Source: Cellulomonas sp. (GTDB taxonomy: Bacteria > Actinomycetota > Actinomycetes > Actinomycetales > Cellulomonadaceae). From it: a stretch of DNA of 64,000 nt. Positions within the stretch are counted from its first letter, which is position 1. The number at the start of each line of letters is the position of its first letter. Location: assembly GCF_017744555.1 (NCBI RefSeq), contig NZ_JAGIBD010000011.1:55806-119805 (forward strand), in the 5' to 3' direction. Below the pieces are notes generated by a model. That model was not told the DNA's origin, ran no database searches, and saw only the letters and a program-made list of their open reading frames with translations. The translations under genes were made by a program, and so were the position numbers. Positions 1 through 8,478 of this stretch are shown piece by piece.

Positions 1-2
1 GC

Positions 3-536
3 GAGTTCACGTACGGCCGGGCCGCCGGCGGCGGCTCGATCGTCGTGATGGTCGGCGAGGGCGTCGGCGCCGGGCTCGTGGTCGACGGCGCGCTCGTGCG
101 CGGCCGGCACCACGCCGCCGGCGAGATCGGCCACGTCACCGTCGTGGACGGCGACCCGCGCGACGAGACGCCGCTCGAGTGCGCGTGCGGCCGCGTGGGC
201 TGCCTCGAGACCGTGCTCAGCGTGCCGGCCCTGCGACGGCGCACCCAGGGGCTCAGCCCCGAAGACTCCGACGCCGCCCTGGCGTCGGTGGGACGACTGC
301 TCGGGATCGCACTCGCGCCCGTCGTCTCCGCGCTCGACCTCGCCGAGGTCCTGCTCTCCGGGCCCCCGGAGCTGCTGGACGGTCCTCTGCGGGAATCGGC
401 GCTCGCCACCCTCCGCGCACGCACCATGCCAGTCATCGGGCAGGGACTGGACATGCGGATGGGTTCCCTCGACGAGGACGGGGCTCTCGCCGGTGCGGCG
501 GTCCTCGTCCTGTCAGGCCAGCTCGGGGTCACGTGA
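3..536 (+). CDS. ROK-family transcriptional repressor, C-terminal part (cut by window start)
   Basis: The reading frame is open from the first bases, so the N-terminus lies outside the window. The visible part has the ROK signature: GEIGH followed by the zinc-binding CACGRVGCLE motif. ROK proteins are sugar kinases or NagC/XylR-type repressors. The divergent sugar domain after the Cys motif and the position just before a sugar ABC operon favour a repressor, but the helix-turn-helix that would decide this is not visible. It ends 86 nt before the binding-protein gene. Confidence 0.75.
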   Translation, partial: EFTYGRAAGGGSIVVMVGEGVGAGLVVDGALVRGRHHAAGEIGHVTVVDGDPRDETPLECACGRVGCLETVLSVPALRRRTQGLSPEDSDAALASVGRLLGIALAPVVSALDLAEVLLSGPPELLDGPLRESALATLRARTMPVIGQGLDMRMGSLDEDGALAGAAVLVLSGQLGVT

Positions 537-550
537 CGACCCCGAGCCGA

Positions 551-564
551 CCGACTGCAGTCGG
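551..564. promoter_or_regulatory. 14-bp perfect palindrome, candidate operator
   Basis: CCGACTGCAGTCGG is a perfect inverted repeat 58 nt before the binding-protein start, between the ROK repressor and the transport operon. An operator for the upstream ROK repressor is an inference from position only. Confidence 0.35.
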
Positions 565-622
565 AATCACCACCCCGGCGTCGCCGTCCGGCGAACGCCT
601 CGCTCACGGGAGGAACCCCAAC

Positions 623-1948
623 GTGAAGATCCTACGTTTCGCCGCCGTCGGCGTGGCGGCAGCACTGGCGCTGACCGCATGTTCTTCGGGCGACGACACC
701 TCGGACCAGCCCAGTGACAACGGCACGCCCGAGGCCGCCACGATCAAGCTGTGGCTCAACGGCACCGACACGCCCCAGGCGCTGCGCGACTACCTGACGA
801 CGACGTTCGAGTCGGAGAACCCCGGCTCGAAGCTCGTCATCGAGGAGCAGGACTGGAGCGGGCTCGTCCCGCGCCTGCAGACGGCCCTCGCCTCCGAGGA
901 CCAGACCCCGGACGTCGTCGAGATCGGCAACACGCAGTCGCCGACGTTCACGTACGCCGGCGCGTTCGCGGACATCACGGGCATGTACGACGAGCTGGGC
1001 GGCGACAAGCTGCTCCCCGGCTTCGTCGAGGCCGGCAAGGCCGACGGCAAGCTCTACTCGGTGCCCTACTACTCGGGTGCCCGCGCCGTGTTCTACAACA
1101 AGGACATGTTCGCGGCCGCCGGCGTCGAGGTCCCGACCACGCTCGCCGACTTCACGACCGCCGCGCAGAAGCTCCAGACGGACACGGTGTCCGGCTTCTG
1201 GTTCCCCGGCCAGGACTGGTACAACGGCGCGGCCTGGATCTACACCAACGGCGGCGACCTGGCCACGTACGACGGTGGCGAGTGGAAGGGCGCCCTCGCG
1301 AGCGAGAAGTCGCTCAAGGGTCTCGACGAGGTCGCGACGCTGTTCAAGACGGCGACGCACGCCCCGGCCGACTCCGACTCGAACGAGCCGTGGGTGCCGT
1401 TCAACGCCGGCCAGGCCGCGATGTTCTCCGCGCCGACCTGGGCGCGCTGGAGCATCGACCTGCCCCAGTGCAACAAGGGCGTCGCGAAGGACGACAAGTC
1501 CGACGCCGCGAAGGCGCTGCTCGCCGAGCAGCAGGCGTGCAACGAGGAGCACACCGGGATCTTCCCGCTCCCCGGCCTGACCGCCGGTGAGTACGCCACG
1601 GGCTTCGCCGGTGGCTCGAACATCGCGGTCGCGGCGAAGTCGAAGCACCCCGAGCTCGCGAAGAACCTGCTCCGGATCATCTTCTCGGGCGACTTCCAGA
1701 ACCAGCTCGGCCAGAACGGTCTGATCCCGGGCAACACCGAGTACGCGTCGTCGATGGGTGACGACGTCTACGCGAAGGCGGCCGTCGCGGCGGCCCTCAA
1801 CGCCAAGCTCACGCCGGCGGCCGAGAACTGGGCCACCGTCGAGGGCGACCGCATCCTCGAGGACTTCTTCCAGAAGGTGGCCTCGGGTGCCGACGTGAAG
1901 CAGGCCGCGACCGACGCGGACAAGCTCATCACCGACGCGCTCAACTGA
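623..1948 (+). CDS. Sugar ABC transporter substrate-binding lipoprotein
   Basis: The 441-residue product has a short signal peptide and a lipobox (LTAC, Cys20), so it should be a membrane-anchored extracellular binding protein. The GTG start at 623 follows a GGGAGG ribosome site and places the lipobox correctly; an open frame extends upstream but lacks these signals. The mature part resembles family 1 extracellular solute-binding proteins (NLxxLIxxF-type ABC sugar importers). The permeases, ROK kinase and nagB downstream suggest an amino-sugar oligosaccharide such as chitobiose or GlcNAc, but the ligand cannot be read from the sequence. No ATPase gene is present, as is usual where a shared MsiK-type ATPase serves several importers. 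Confidence 0.85.
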   Translation: MKILRFAAVGVAAALALTACSSGDDTSDQPSDNGTPEAATIKLWLNGTDTPQALRDYLTTTFESENPGSKLVIEEQDWSGLVPRLQTALASEDQTPDVVEIGNTQSPTFTYAGAFADITGMYDELGGDKLLPGFVEAGKADGKLYSVPYYSGARAVFYNKDMFAAAGVEVPTTLADFTTAAQKLQTDTVSGFWFPGQDWYNGAAWIYTNGGDLATYDGGEWKGALASEKSLKGLDEVATLFKTATHAPADSDSNEPWVPFNAGQAAMFSAPTWARWSIDLPQCNKGVAKDDKSDAAKALLAEQQACNEEHTGIFPLPGLTAGEYATGFAGGSNIAVAAKSKHPELAKNLLRIIFSGDFQNQLGQNGLIPGNTEYASSMGDDVYAKAAVAAALNAKLTPAAENWATVEGDRILEDFFQKVASGADVKQAATDADKLITDALN

Positions 1949-1990
1949 TCACCGGTGGGCCGGTGACCACCGACCCACCACCTGATCCGG

Positions 1991-2030
1991 GTGCCGGTCG
2001 GGCTCCCCACCAGGGCAGCCCGACCGGCAC
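1991..2030 (+). promoter_or_regulatory. Intercistronic stem-loop between binding protein and permease
   Basis: Arms 1991-2004 and 2017-2030 are perfect 14-bp complements around a 12-nt loop. There is no U-tract. Such hairpins after binding-protein genes usually protect the upstream mRNA and lower expression of the permease genes; that role here is inferred. Confidence 0.65.
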
Positions 2031-2051
2031 CACCAGACAGGAGCTCCTCGC

Positions 2052-2990
2052 ATGGCAGTCACGACCCTCGAGGTGCCGGGCGACGGCACCACGGCGACGC
2101 TGCGTCGCCGGCGCCCCCAACTGGGCGTCTACACCCTGCTCGTCCCGGCCAGCCTCCTCATGGCGGTCGCCCTCGGCTACCCCCTCGTCCGGCAGTTCGT
2201 CATCTCCTTCCAGGAGTACGGGCTGCGCCAGCAGTTCGGCCAGCCCGCCGAGTGGGTCGGCCTCGCGAACTACACGGACCTCCTGTCCGACCCCTACGTG
2301 TGGACGGTCATCGGCCGCTCCATCGCGTTCTGCCTGATCAACGCGGCCGTCACGATGGTGATCGGCATCGCGTTCGCGGTCCTCATGGCCCGGGTCGGCG
2401 CCGCCGCCCGCATGACGCTGCAGGTCTCCTTGCTGCTCGCGTGGGGCACCCCCGTGCTCGCCTCGATGACCGTGTGGCAGTGGCTGTTCGACTCCCAGTA
2501 CGGGGCGATCAACTGGGTGCTGAGCAACGTCCTCGGCTTCGAGGGCATGGCCCACCACTCGTGGATCATCCAGCCGCTGTCCTTCTACTTCGTCGCGACC
2601 GTCATCGTCGTGTGGATGTCCGTGCCGTTCGTCGCGTTCTCCGTCTACGCGGGCCTGCTGCAGGTCCCCGAGGAGACGATGGAGGCCGCGCAGCTCGACG
2701 GCGCCTCCGCGCGCCAGCGGTTCTGGAACATCACGATGCCGATGGTCCGGCCGGTCCTGTCCGTGGTCCTGCTGCTGCAGGTCATCTGGGACCTCAAGGT
2801 CTTCACGCAGATCTACGTGCTGCAGCGGGCGGGCGCACCGACGCGCGACACCAACCTGCTCGGCACCCTCATCTACTCCTACGCCAAGGAGTTCTCCAAG
2901 GCCGGGGCCCTGGCCACGATCATGCTGGTCATCACCCTCGCGCTGACCGGGTTCTACATCCGGCAGATGCTCAAGGAGGACGAGCTGTGA
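2052..2990 (+). CDS. Sugar ABC transporter permease (MalF/LacF type)
   Basis: A 312-residue polytopic membrane protein with about six transmembrane segments. It has the binding-protein-dependent permease EAA loop (EAAQLDGASARQRFWNIT, about residues 215-232), the contact site for the ATPase. The ATG start follows an AGGAG site at 2039. It overlaps the next permease by 4 nt, so the two are translationally coupled and should form the heterodimeric channel for the lipoprotein binder upstream. Confidence 0.87.
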   Translation: MAVTTLEVPGDGTTATLRRRRPQLGVYTLLVPASLLMAVALGYPLVRQFVISFQEYGLRQQFGQPAEWVGLANYTDLLSDPYVWTVIGRSIAFCLINAAVTMVIGIAFAVLMARVGAAARMTLQVSLLLAWGTPVLASMTVWQWLFDSQYGAINWVLSNVLGFEGMAHHSWIIQPLSFYFVATVIVVWMSVPFVAFSVYAGLLQVPEETMEAAQLDGASARQRFWNITMPMVRPVLSVVLLLQVIWDLKVFTQIYVLQRAGAPTRDTNLLGTLIYSYAKEFSKAGALATIMLVITLALTGFYIRQMLKEDEL

Positions 2991-3910
2991 GCACGCTCGC
3001 CACGGGCGCGCAGCCCGCCACCAACGCGACCGCCGACCTGCCCGTCCGCCCGACGAAGACCCGCCGCGGCGGCAGCCCTGCGTCCTCGACCGCGGGCCGT
3101 CGCGCCTGGGGCGTCGTCGCGGTGCTCATCGCCGTCGTCTGGGTGTTCCCGATCTACTGGATGATCAACAGCGCGTTCCTGCCGCTCAACAAGCTGCAGG
3201 CGCCCGACCCCACGTTCCTGCCGCTGGGCGGGACCATGTCGAACTTCCGCCAGGTGTGGGCCGACCCGTCGTTCTGGGCCGCGATGCGGATCTCGCTTTC
3301 CGTCGTCGTGGTCGTGCTGGTCGCCGCGCTGATCTTCGCGTTCCTCGCGGCGCTCGCCGTCAGCCGGTTCCGGTTCCGCGGCCGCAAGGCGTTCATCCTC
3401 ACGATCCTCGTCGTGCAGATGATCCCCGCGGAGGGCCTGTTCATCTCGCAGTTCCAGATGCTCGACGGCTGGCACCTCGTCAACCGCGTCGCCGGTCTGG
3501 CGCTCGTGTACGTCGCTGCGATCCTGCCGTTCACGATCTGGATGCTGCGCGGGTTCGTGCAGGGCGTGCCGATCGAGCTCGAGGAGGCCGGCATGGTCGA
3601 CGGCCTCTCGCGCACCGGCGCGTTCTTCCGCATCACGTTCCCGCTGCTCGCACCGGGCCTCGTGGCCGCGGGCGTCTACGGGTTCCTGCAGGCGTGGAAT
3701 GAGTACACCCTCGCCCTCGTCGTCATGACCGACCCGTCCCAGCGCACGCTGCCGCTGTGGCTGCAGGGCCTCGTCGAGGCCAACCGGGCCACCGACTGGG
3801 GCGTCGTCATGGCCGGCGCCGCGCTCATCGCGATCCCGGTCATCGCGTTCTTCCTGTTCGTGCAGAACAAGATGACCTCGGGCCTGGTCGCCGGAGCGGT
3901 GAAGGGCTGA
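2987..3910 (+). CDS. Sugar ABC transporter permease (MalG type)
   Basis: A 307-residue permease starting at the GTG inside the GTGA overlap with the previous stop. A hydrophilic N-terminus of about 40 residues precedes the first membrane segment. The EAA loop reads EEAGMVDGLSRTGAFFRITF. It ends in the typical MalG-like tail (FVQNKMTSGLVAGAVKG). It pairs with the preceding permease and lies one base before the ROK kinase. Confidence 0.87.
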   Translation: MSTLATGAQPATNATADLPVRPTKTRRGGSPASSTAGRRAWGVVAVLIAVVWVFPIYWMINSAFLPLNKLQAPDPTFLPLGGTMSNFRQVWADPSFWAAMRISLSVVVVVLVAALIFAFLAALAVSRFRFRGRKAFILTILVVQMIPAEGLFISQFQMLDGWHLVNRVAGLALVYVAAILPFTIWMLRGFVQGVPIELEEAGMVDGLSRTGAFFRITFPLLAPGLVAAGVYGFLQAWNEYTLALVVMTDPSQRTLPLWLQGLVEANRATDWGVVMAGAALIAIPVIAFFLFVQNKMTSGLVAGAVKG

Positions 3911-3911
3911 C

Positions 3912-4850
3912 GTGGCAACCGAGCAGAGGCTGACGGTCGGGCTCGACGTCGGCGGCACCAAGGTGCTGGGCGTCGTCGTCGACGCCCAGGGGTACGTCCG
4001 TCACGAGATCCTCGCGAAGACGGTCCCCGGCGCCGCCGGCGTCGTGGCCGGGGCGGTCACCGCGGTCGAGACCCTCGCGGCCCGGGCGGGCGTCGGGGTC
4101 GGCGACCTCGACGGCGTCGGCATCGGCCTGCCGGGCATGGTGCACGCGGGCGACGGCACGGTCGAGCACGCGGTGAACCTCGGCATCGAGGAGCGCACGC
4201 CGCTCGCGGCGATGCTCGCCGAGGCGCTCGGCGGCGTGGTCCCGGTGCGCGTCGAGAACGACCTCAACGTCGCCGTCCTCGGATCGGCGCACGCGCTCGG
4301 GCCGCAGGCGCAGGACATCGGCTTCCTCGCGCTCGGCACCGGCGTCGCCGCGGGCCTGCTGCTGGACGGGCGGCTGCGGCGCGGCGCCCGGGGCGCGGCG
4401 GGGGAGATCGGGCACCTGACGCTCGTGCCCGGCGGCCTGCCGTGCAAGTGCGGCCAGCTCGGCTGCCTCGAGCAGTACGCGTCGGGCTCCGCGCTCGACG
4501 CCGCGTGGCCGAGCCGCCAGGGCATGCCCGCGCCTGCGGAGCTGTTCGCCGCGGCTGAGGCGGGCGACCCGGACGCCGTCGCGCTGCGGGACCAGTTCGC
4601 GTGGGCCGTCGCGTCGGCGGTGCGGATGCTCATCCTCACGTGCGACGTGCAGCACGTCGTGATCGGCGGTGGTGTGAGCTCGCTCGGCGAGCCCCTGCTG
4701 CGCGTGGTGCGCGGCGAGCTCGACCGCGAGGCGCAGTCGTCGCCGTTCCTGCGGACCGTGCAGCTGTCGGAACGTGTCACGCTGACCCCGGTCGGTGTGC
4801 CCGTGGGGGCCTTGGGCGCCGCGATCGTCGCCAGGGGAGGCCAGCCGTGA
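3912..4850 (+). CDS. ROK-family sugar kinase (GlcNAc kinase or glucokinase type)
   Basis: A 312-residue protein with the complete ROK kinase layout: the ATP phosphate loop DVGGTK (residues 12-17), a catalytic-region GEIGH motif, and the zinc site CKCGQLGCLE (Cys178, Cys180, Cys185). It has no helix-turn-helix domain, which separates it from the repressor at the window start. It starts one base after the permease stop. With nagB next door, phosphorylation of an imported amino sugar is the likely step, but glucose cannot be excluded. Confidence 0.82.
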   Translation: MATEQRLTVGLDVGGTKVLGVVVDAQGYVRHEILAKTVPGAAGVVAGAVTAVETLAARAGVGVGDLDGVGIGLPGMVHAGDGTVEHAVNLGIEERTPLAAMLAEALGGVVPVRVENDLNVAVLGSAHALGPQAQDIGFLALGTGVAAGLLLDGRLRRGARGAAGEIGHLTLVPGGLPCKCGQLGCLEQYASGSALDAAWPSRQGMPAPAELFAAAEAGDPDAVALRDQFAWAVASAVRMLILTCDVQHVVIGGGVSSLGEPLLRVVRGELDREAQSSPFLRTVQLSERVTLTPVGVPVGALGAAIVARGGQP

Positions 4851-4884
4851 CGGCGGCCGGAACAGCTGAGGAAGGACACGTCTG

Positions 4885-5667
4885 ATGGAGGTCGTCATCG
4901 CCCCCGCCGAGCAGCTCGCGCGGCTCGCGGCCGACACGATCGAACGGCTGCTGCGGGCGCGCCCCGACGCCGTGCTCGGGCTCGCGACGGGCTCGAGCCC
5001 GCTGGCCGTGTACGACGAGCTCGCCCGGCGGCACGCCGAGGCCGACCTGTCGTTCGCGCGCGCCCGTGCGTTCATGCTCGACGAGTACGTCGGCCTCCCG
5101 GCCGACCACCCGGAGCGGTACCGGAACGTCATCGAGAAGGAGATCGCCTCGCGCGTGGACTTCGCGCCCGGTGCCGTCCAGGGCCCCGACGGGCTCGCGG
5201 ACGACGTGGTCGGGGCGTGCGCGGCGTACGAGCAGGCCATCGTGGACGCCGGCGGCGTCGACCTGCAGATCCTCGGCATCGGCACCGACGGGCACGTCGC
5301 GTTCAACGAGCCCGGCTCGTCGCTCGCGTCGCGGACGCGCATCAAGACGCTCACGCGCCAGACCCGCGAGGACAACGCGAGGTTCTTCGGCGGCGACCTC
5401 GACCAGGTGCCGACGCACTGCCTGACGCAGGGGCTCGCGACGATCATGTCCGCGCGGCACCTGGTGCTGCTCGCCACCGGGCGCGGCAAGGCGGAGGCGG
5501 TGCATCAGCTCGCCGAGGGCCCCGTGAGCGCCATGTGGCCCGCGACGATCCTGCAGCACCACCCGCACGTCACGGTGCTCGTGGACGACGCGGCGGCGAG
5601 CCGGCTCCAGCTCGCCGACTACTACCGCGAGACGTTCGCCGCCAAGCCGGACTGGCAGGGCCTGTAG
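4885..5667 (+). CDS. nagB: Glucosamine-6-phosphate deaminase
   Basis: The 260-residue enzyme converts glucosamine-6-phosphate to fructose-6-phosphate and ammonia. It aligns with E. coli NagB at a constant offset: Asp66 (E. coli Asp72), Asp135, His137 and Glu142 (E. coli Asp141, His143, Glu148). The LATGSSPLAVYDEL phosphate loop is also present. Length is normal; the long C-terminal allosteric tail of the E. coli enzyme is shortened. It closes the transporter/ROK operon and supports an amino-sugar assignment for it. No nagA lies in the window. Confidence 0.94.
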   Translation: MEVVIAPAEQLARLAADTIERLLRARPDAVLGLATGSSPLAVYDELARRHAEADLSFARARAFMLDEYVGLPADHPERYRNVIEKEIASRVDFAPGAVQGPDGLADDVVGACAAYEQAIVDAGGVDLQILGIGTDGHVAFNEPGSSLASRTRIKTLTRQTREDNARFFGGDLDQVPTHCLTQGLATIMSARHLVLLATGRGKAEAVHQLAEGPVSAMWPATILQHHPHVTVLVDDAAASRLQLADYYRETFAAKPDWQGL

Positions 5668-5672
5668 GCGTG

Positions 5673-5707
5673 CCGGGCCGCCGTCCGGGACGGTCGACGC
5701 GGCCCGG
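5673..5707 (+). terminator. Hairpin after nagB operon
   Basis: Arms 5673-5681 and 5699-5707 are 9-bp perfect complements with a 17-nt loop. There is no clear T-run, which is common in high-GC actinobacteria. Confidence 0.5.
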
Positions 5708-5737
5708 ACGAACCCTGGTCGCGTCGGACCCCCGACG

Positions 5738-5743
5738 TACACT
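5738..5743 (+). promoter_or_regulatory. -10 TACACT, leaderless start of DUF3039 gene
   Basis: The TACACT hexamer ends exactly 7 nt before the ATG at 5751, and no ribosome binding site lies between them. This geometry predicts an mRNA that begins at the start codon. Confidence 0.6.
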
Positions 5744-5750
5744 CGTCGGC

Positions 5751-6137
5751 ATGAGTGAGCCCTTGCCGCCGAGCACCGGACCCGACGACCCGTTCGGCCC
5801 GGACCAGGGCACCTCGACGAGCGTCCTGGAGCGCCAGGAGACCCACGAGCAGGTCGAGCCGGGAGACCACGAGCGCTTCGCGCACTACGTGCGCAAGGAG
5901 AAGATCATGGAGTCGGCCCTCAGCGGCCGACCCGTCGTGGCGCTGTGCGGGAAGGTCTGGGTGCCGGGTCGCGACCCCAACAAGTTCCCGGTCTGCCCCG
6001 TGTGCAAGGAGATCTACGAGGGGCTGCGCGAGCCGCAGGACGGCGAGGGCGCCGGCGGTGAGTCGGGCGGCTCCGGCGGGTCCGGAGGCTCCGGCGGTCG
6101 CCGCTGGGGCTTCGGCCGCGGCTCGTCGGCCAAGTGA
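5751..6137 (+). CDS. DUF3039 family protein
   Basis: A 128-residue acidic protein. A disordered N-terminus is followed by the conserved core RFAHYVRKEKIMESALSGRP and a cysteine set (VALCGKVW, then PVCPVCKEIYEGL) that looks like a zinc site. The C-terminus is a low-complexity Gly/Ser tail. The family is conserved in actinobacteria and its function is unknown. The stop overlaps the helicase start (GTGA), so the two are coupled, which hints at a shared role in nucleic-acid handling. Confidence 0.82.
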   Translation: MSEPLPPSTGPDDPFGPDQGTSTSVLERQETHEQVEPGDHERFAHYVRKEKIMESALSGRPVVALCGKVWVPGRDPNKFPVCPVCKEIYEGLREPQDGEGAGGESGGSGGSGGSGGRRWGFGRGSSAK

Positions 6138-7960
6138 CGGCCACCCCGCGCCCGTCCTCCCTCAGCTCGAGCCACGCGTCGACGTCGGCGGCCTCCCACC
6201 TGCCGCCGGCGTTCCCCGCGCGTGCGCCGTGGGGGACCGCGGGCAAGCTGCGTGCGTGGCAGGCCGAGGCGCTCGAGCTGTACCGGACGCGTGAGCCGCG
6301 CGACTTCCTCGCGGTCGCGACGCCGGGCGCCGGCAAGACGACGTTCGCCCTGCGGATCGCGACCGAGCTGCTCGAGGCCCGGGTGGTCCGGCGCGTCACG
6401 GTCGTGGCGCCCACCGAGCACCTCAAGCGGCAGTGGGCGGACGCCGCCGCACGGGTCGGCATCACGCTCGACCCCAACTTCAGCAACGCGCAAGGTCGGC
6501 ACGGGCACGGGTTCGACGGCGTCGCGCTGACGTACGCGCAGGTCGCGAGCAAGCCCGCCCTGCACGCCGCGCGCACGACGGCGGCGCCGACGCTCGTCAT
6601 CCTCGACGAGGTGCACCACGGCGGCGACGCGCTGTCGTGGGGCGACGCGGTGCGGGAGGCGTTCGAGGACGCGACCCGCCGGCTGGCCCTCACGGGCACG
6701 CCGTTCCGCTCCGACACGGCCGCGATCCCGTTCGTGCAGTACGCGCCCGACCGCGAGGGCATCCGCCGCAGCCTCGCCGACTACACGTACGGCTACGGCG
6801 ACGCGCTGCGCGACCACGTCGTGCGGCCGGTGATCTTCCTGTCGTACTCGGGGTCCATGCGGTGGCGGACGAAGGCGGGTGACGAGGTCAGCGCCCGGCT
6901 CGGCGAGCCGCTCACGAAGGACATGACGTCGCAGGCGTGGCGCACGGCGCTCGACCCGAACGGTGAGTGGATCCCGAGCGTCCTGGCAGCGGCGGACCGC
7001 CGGCTGACCGAGGTCCGGCGTGCGGTGCCCGACGCGGGCGCCATGATCATCGCGACCGACCAGACGGACGCGCGCGCGTACGCGGGGCACCTCGCGCGCC
7101 TCACGGGCGAGTCGCCGACGGTCGTGCTGTCCGACGACGACGGCGCGAGCGACCGGATCGACGAGTTCTCCGCGGGTGACTCGCGCTGGCTGGTCGCCGT
7201 GCGCATGGTGTCGGAGGGCGTCGACGTGCCCCGGCTCGCGGTCGGCGTGTACGCGACTAGCACGGCGACGCCGTTGTTCTTCGCGCAGGCCGTCGGGCGG
7301 TTCGTGCGGGCCCGCAAGCGCGGCGAGACCGCGTCGGTGTTCCTGCCGTCCGTGCCGCAGCTGCTCGTGCTCGCGAACAGCATGGAGGTCGAGCGGGACC
7401 ACGCACTCGACCGGCCGAAGACGGCCGAGGAGAACGGCCTCGAGTACAACCCGGAGGACGCGCTGCTCGCGGCGGCGAACTCCGAGCGCAACGGACCGGA
7501 CGCTCTCGGTCCGGACGGCAAGCAGGGCGCCTTCGAGGCGCTCGAGGCGCAGGCGTCGTTCGACCGCGTGCTGTTCGACGGCGGCGAGTTCGGGACGGGT
7601 GCCGAGGTCGGCTCGGAGGAGGAGCTCGACTTCCTCGGCCTACCGGGTCTGCTGGACGCCGACCAGGTGTCCGCGCTGCTGCGGCAGCGGCAGGCCGAGC
7701 AGCAGAGCGGCAAGCGTCGTGCGGCTTCCCAGGCGGCCGCGGCCGAGCTGGCGGCGATGGACCACCGCAAGCAGGCCGAGCTGCGCAAGGAGCTCGCGCA
7801 GCTCGTCGGGGCGTGGTCGCGGCGGTCGGGGCAGCCGCACGGGTCGGTGCACAACGAGCTGCGTCGGCGGTGCGGCGGTCCGGAGGTCGCGCTGGCCGAC
7901 CCCGAGCAGCTGACAGCGCGCGTCGAGATGCTGCGGGGCTGGTTCGTCGGCAAGCGCTGA
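6134..7960 (+). CDS. DEAD/DEAH-type superfamily II helicase
   Basis: A 608-residue protein with helicase motif I TPGAGKTT (residues 63-70), motif II DEVH (158-161), motif III LTGTPFRSD, and motifs V/VI (VSEGVDVPRLAVG, QAVGRFVRARK). The last is the arginine finger of UvrB/type-III-like SF2 enzymes. It is predicted to be cytoplasmic. The C-terminal 200 residues are charged and predicted helical, possibly a nucleic-acid or partner-binding region. It begins at a GTG overlapping the DUF3039 stop. The exact substrate is not visible. Confidence 0.82.
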   Translation: MTATPRPSSLSSSHASTSAASHLPPAFPARAPWGTAGKLRAWQAEALELYRTREPRDFLAVATPGAGKTTFALRIATELLEARVVRRVTVVAPTEHLKRQWADAAARVGITLDPNFSNAQGRHGHGFDGVALTYAQVASKPALHAARTTAAPTLVILDEVHHGGDALSWGDAVREAFEDATRRLALTGTPFRSDTAAIPFVQYAPDREGIRRSLADYTYGYGDALRDHVVRPVIFLSYSGSMRWRTKAGDEVSARLGEPLTKDMTSQAWRTALDPNGEWIPSVLAAADRRLTEVRRAVPDAGAMIIATDQTDARAYAGHLARLTGESPTVVLSDDDGASDRIDEFSAGDSRWLVAVRMVSEGVDVPRLAVGVYATSTATPLFFAQAVGRFVRARKRGETASVFLPSVPQLLVLANSMEVERDHALDRPKTAEENGLEYNPEDALLAAANSERNGPDALGPDGKQGAFEALEAQASFDRVLFDGGEFGTGAEVGSEEELDFLGLPGLLDADQVSALLRQRQAEQQSGKRRAASQAAAAELAAMDHRKQAELRKELAQLVGAWSRRSGQPHGSVHNELRRRCGGPEVALADPEQLTARVEMLRGWFVGKR

Positions 7961-8249
7961 GGCGGGCGGTCGGCAGGACGGCGCCGTCCAGGCCGGTCCA
8001 TGAGGACCTTCTCATGCACTCGGGCAGGTCGGGCACAACCCCCGTCTCGCCATTTGGACACGGTCGAGGATCAATATCCGCGCAGGTCAGCGCCCTGGAC
8101 GCGCGACCACATAGCACCGGCGGGCCCGCGCGCAACTTCGCCTCTCGACGTGCCGAGCGCGCGCCGCGCTGCCAACCTCGTGCCGTGCCCCATCGGCCCC
8201 GGGTCCCCCCGGACGCCGTCTCGGTGACCATGCAGAAAGAGGTCAACCC

Positions 8250-8405
8250 ATGCCCGCCTGGCTCATCCTCATCCTCGTCGGCGTCGTGCTCCTCGTGCTC
8301 GGGGTCGCGACGAACATCGGTTCGTTCCTCATCTGGATCGGCGTGATCGTGCTCGTCGTCAGCCTGATCCTCGGGCTCGTCGGCCGCGGCCGAAGCCGGG
8401 TCTGA
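8250..8405 (+). CDS. Small membrane protein (51 residues, DUF6131-like)
   Basis: The ATG at 8250 follows an AAAGAGG ribosome site. The product is almost entirely two hydrophobic segments (residues 4-21 and 26-44) joined by a short TNIGSF turn, with a basic RGRSRV tail. It resembles the small DUF6131-type membrane proteins of actinobacteria; that name is tentative. The 289 nt before it (7961-8249) hold no other gene I can support, so its promoter probably lies there. A strong hairpin follows. Confidence 0.65.
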   Translation: MPAWLILILVGVVLLVLGVATNIGSFLIWIGVIVLVVSLILGLVGRGRSRV

Positions 8406-8414
8406 CCGGGCCGC

Positions 8415-8447
8415 CGCCGGGACAGCACCCCCCTGACTGTCCCGGCG
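8415..8447. terminator. Bidirectional terminator hairpin
   Basis: Perfect 11-bp arms 8415-8425 and 8437-8447 lie between the convergent small membrane gene and pncB. Confidence 0.7.
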
Positions 8448-8478
8448 TGCGGCCTGGTCCCGACGCTGCGGGCGCCCC

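Noticed and set aside
179..622. Upstream extension of the sugar-binding protein frame
   Set aside because: The lipobox and GGGAGG site place the start at 623; the extension is Arg-rich shadow sequence of the ROK gene.
7976..7989. Perfect palindrome after the helicase gene
   Set aside because: A GC-only 14-bp self-complement without a loop is expected by chance in this composition; no gene start lies close.
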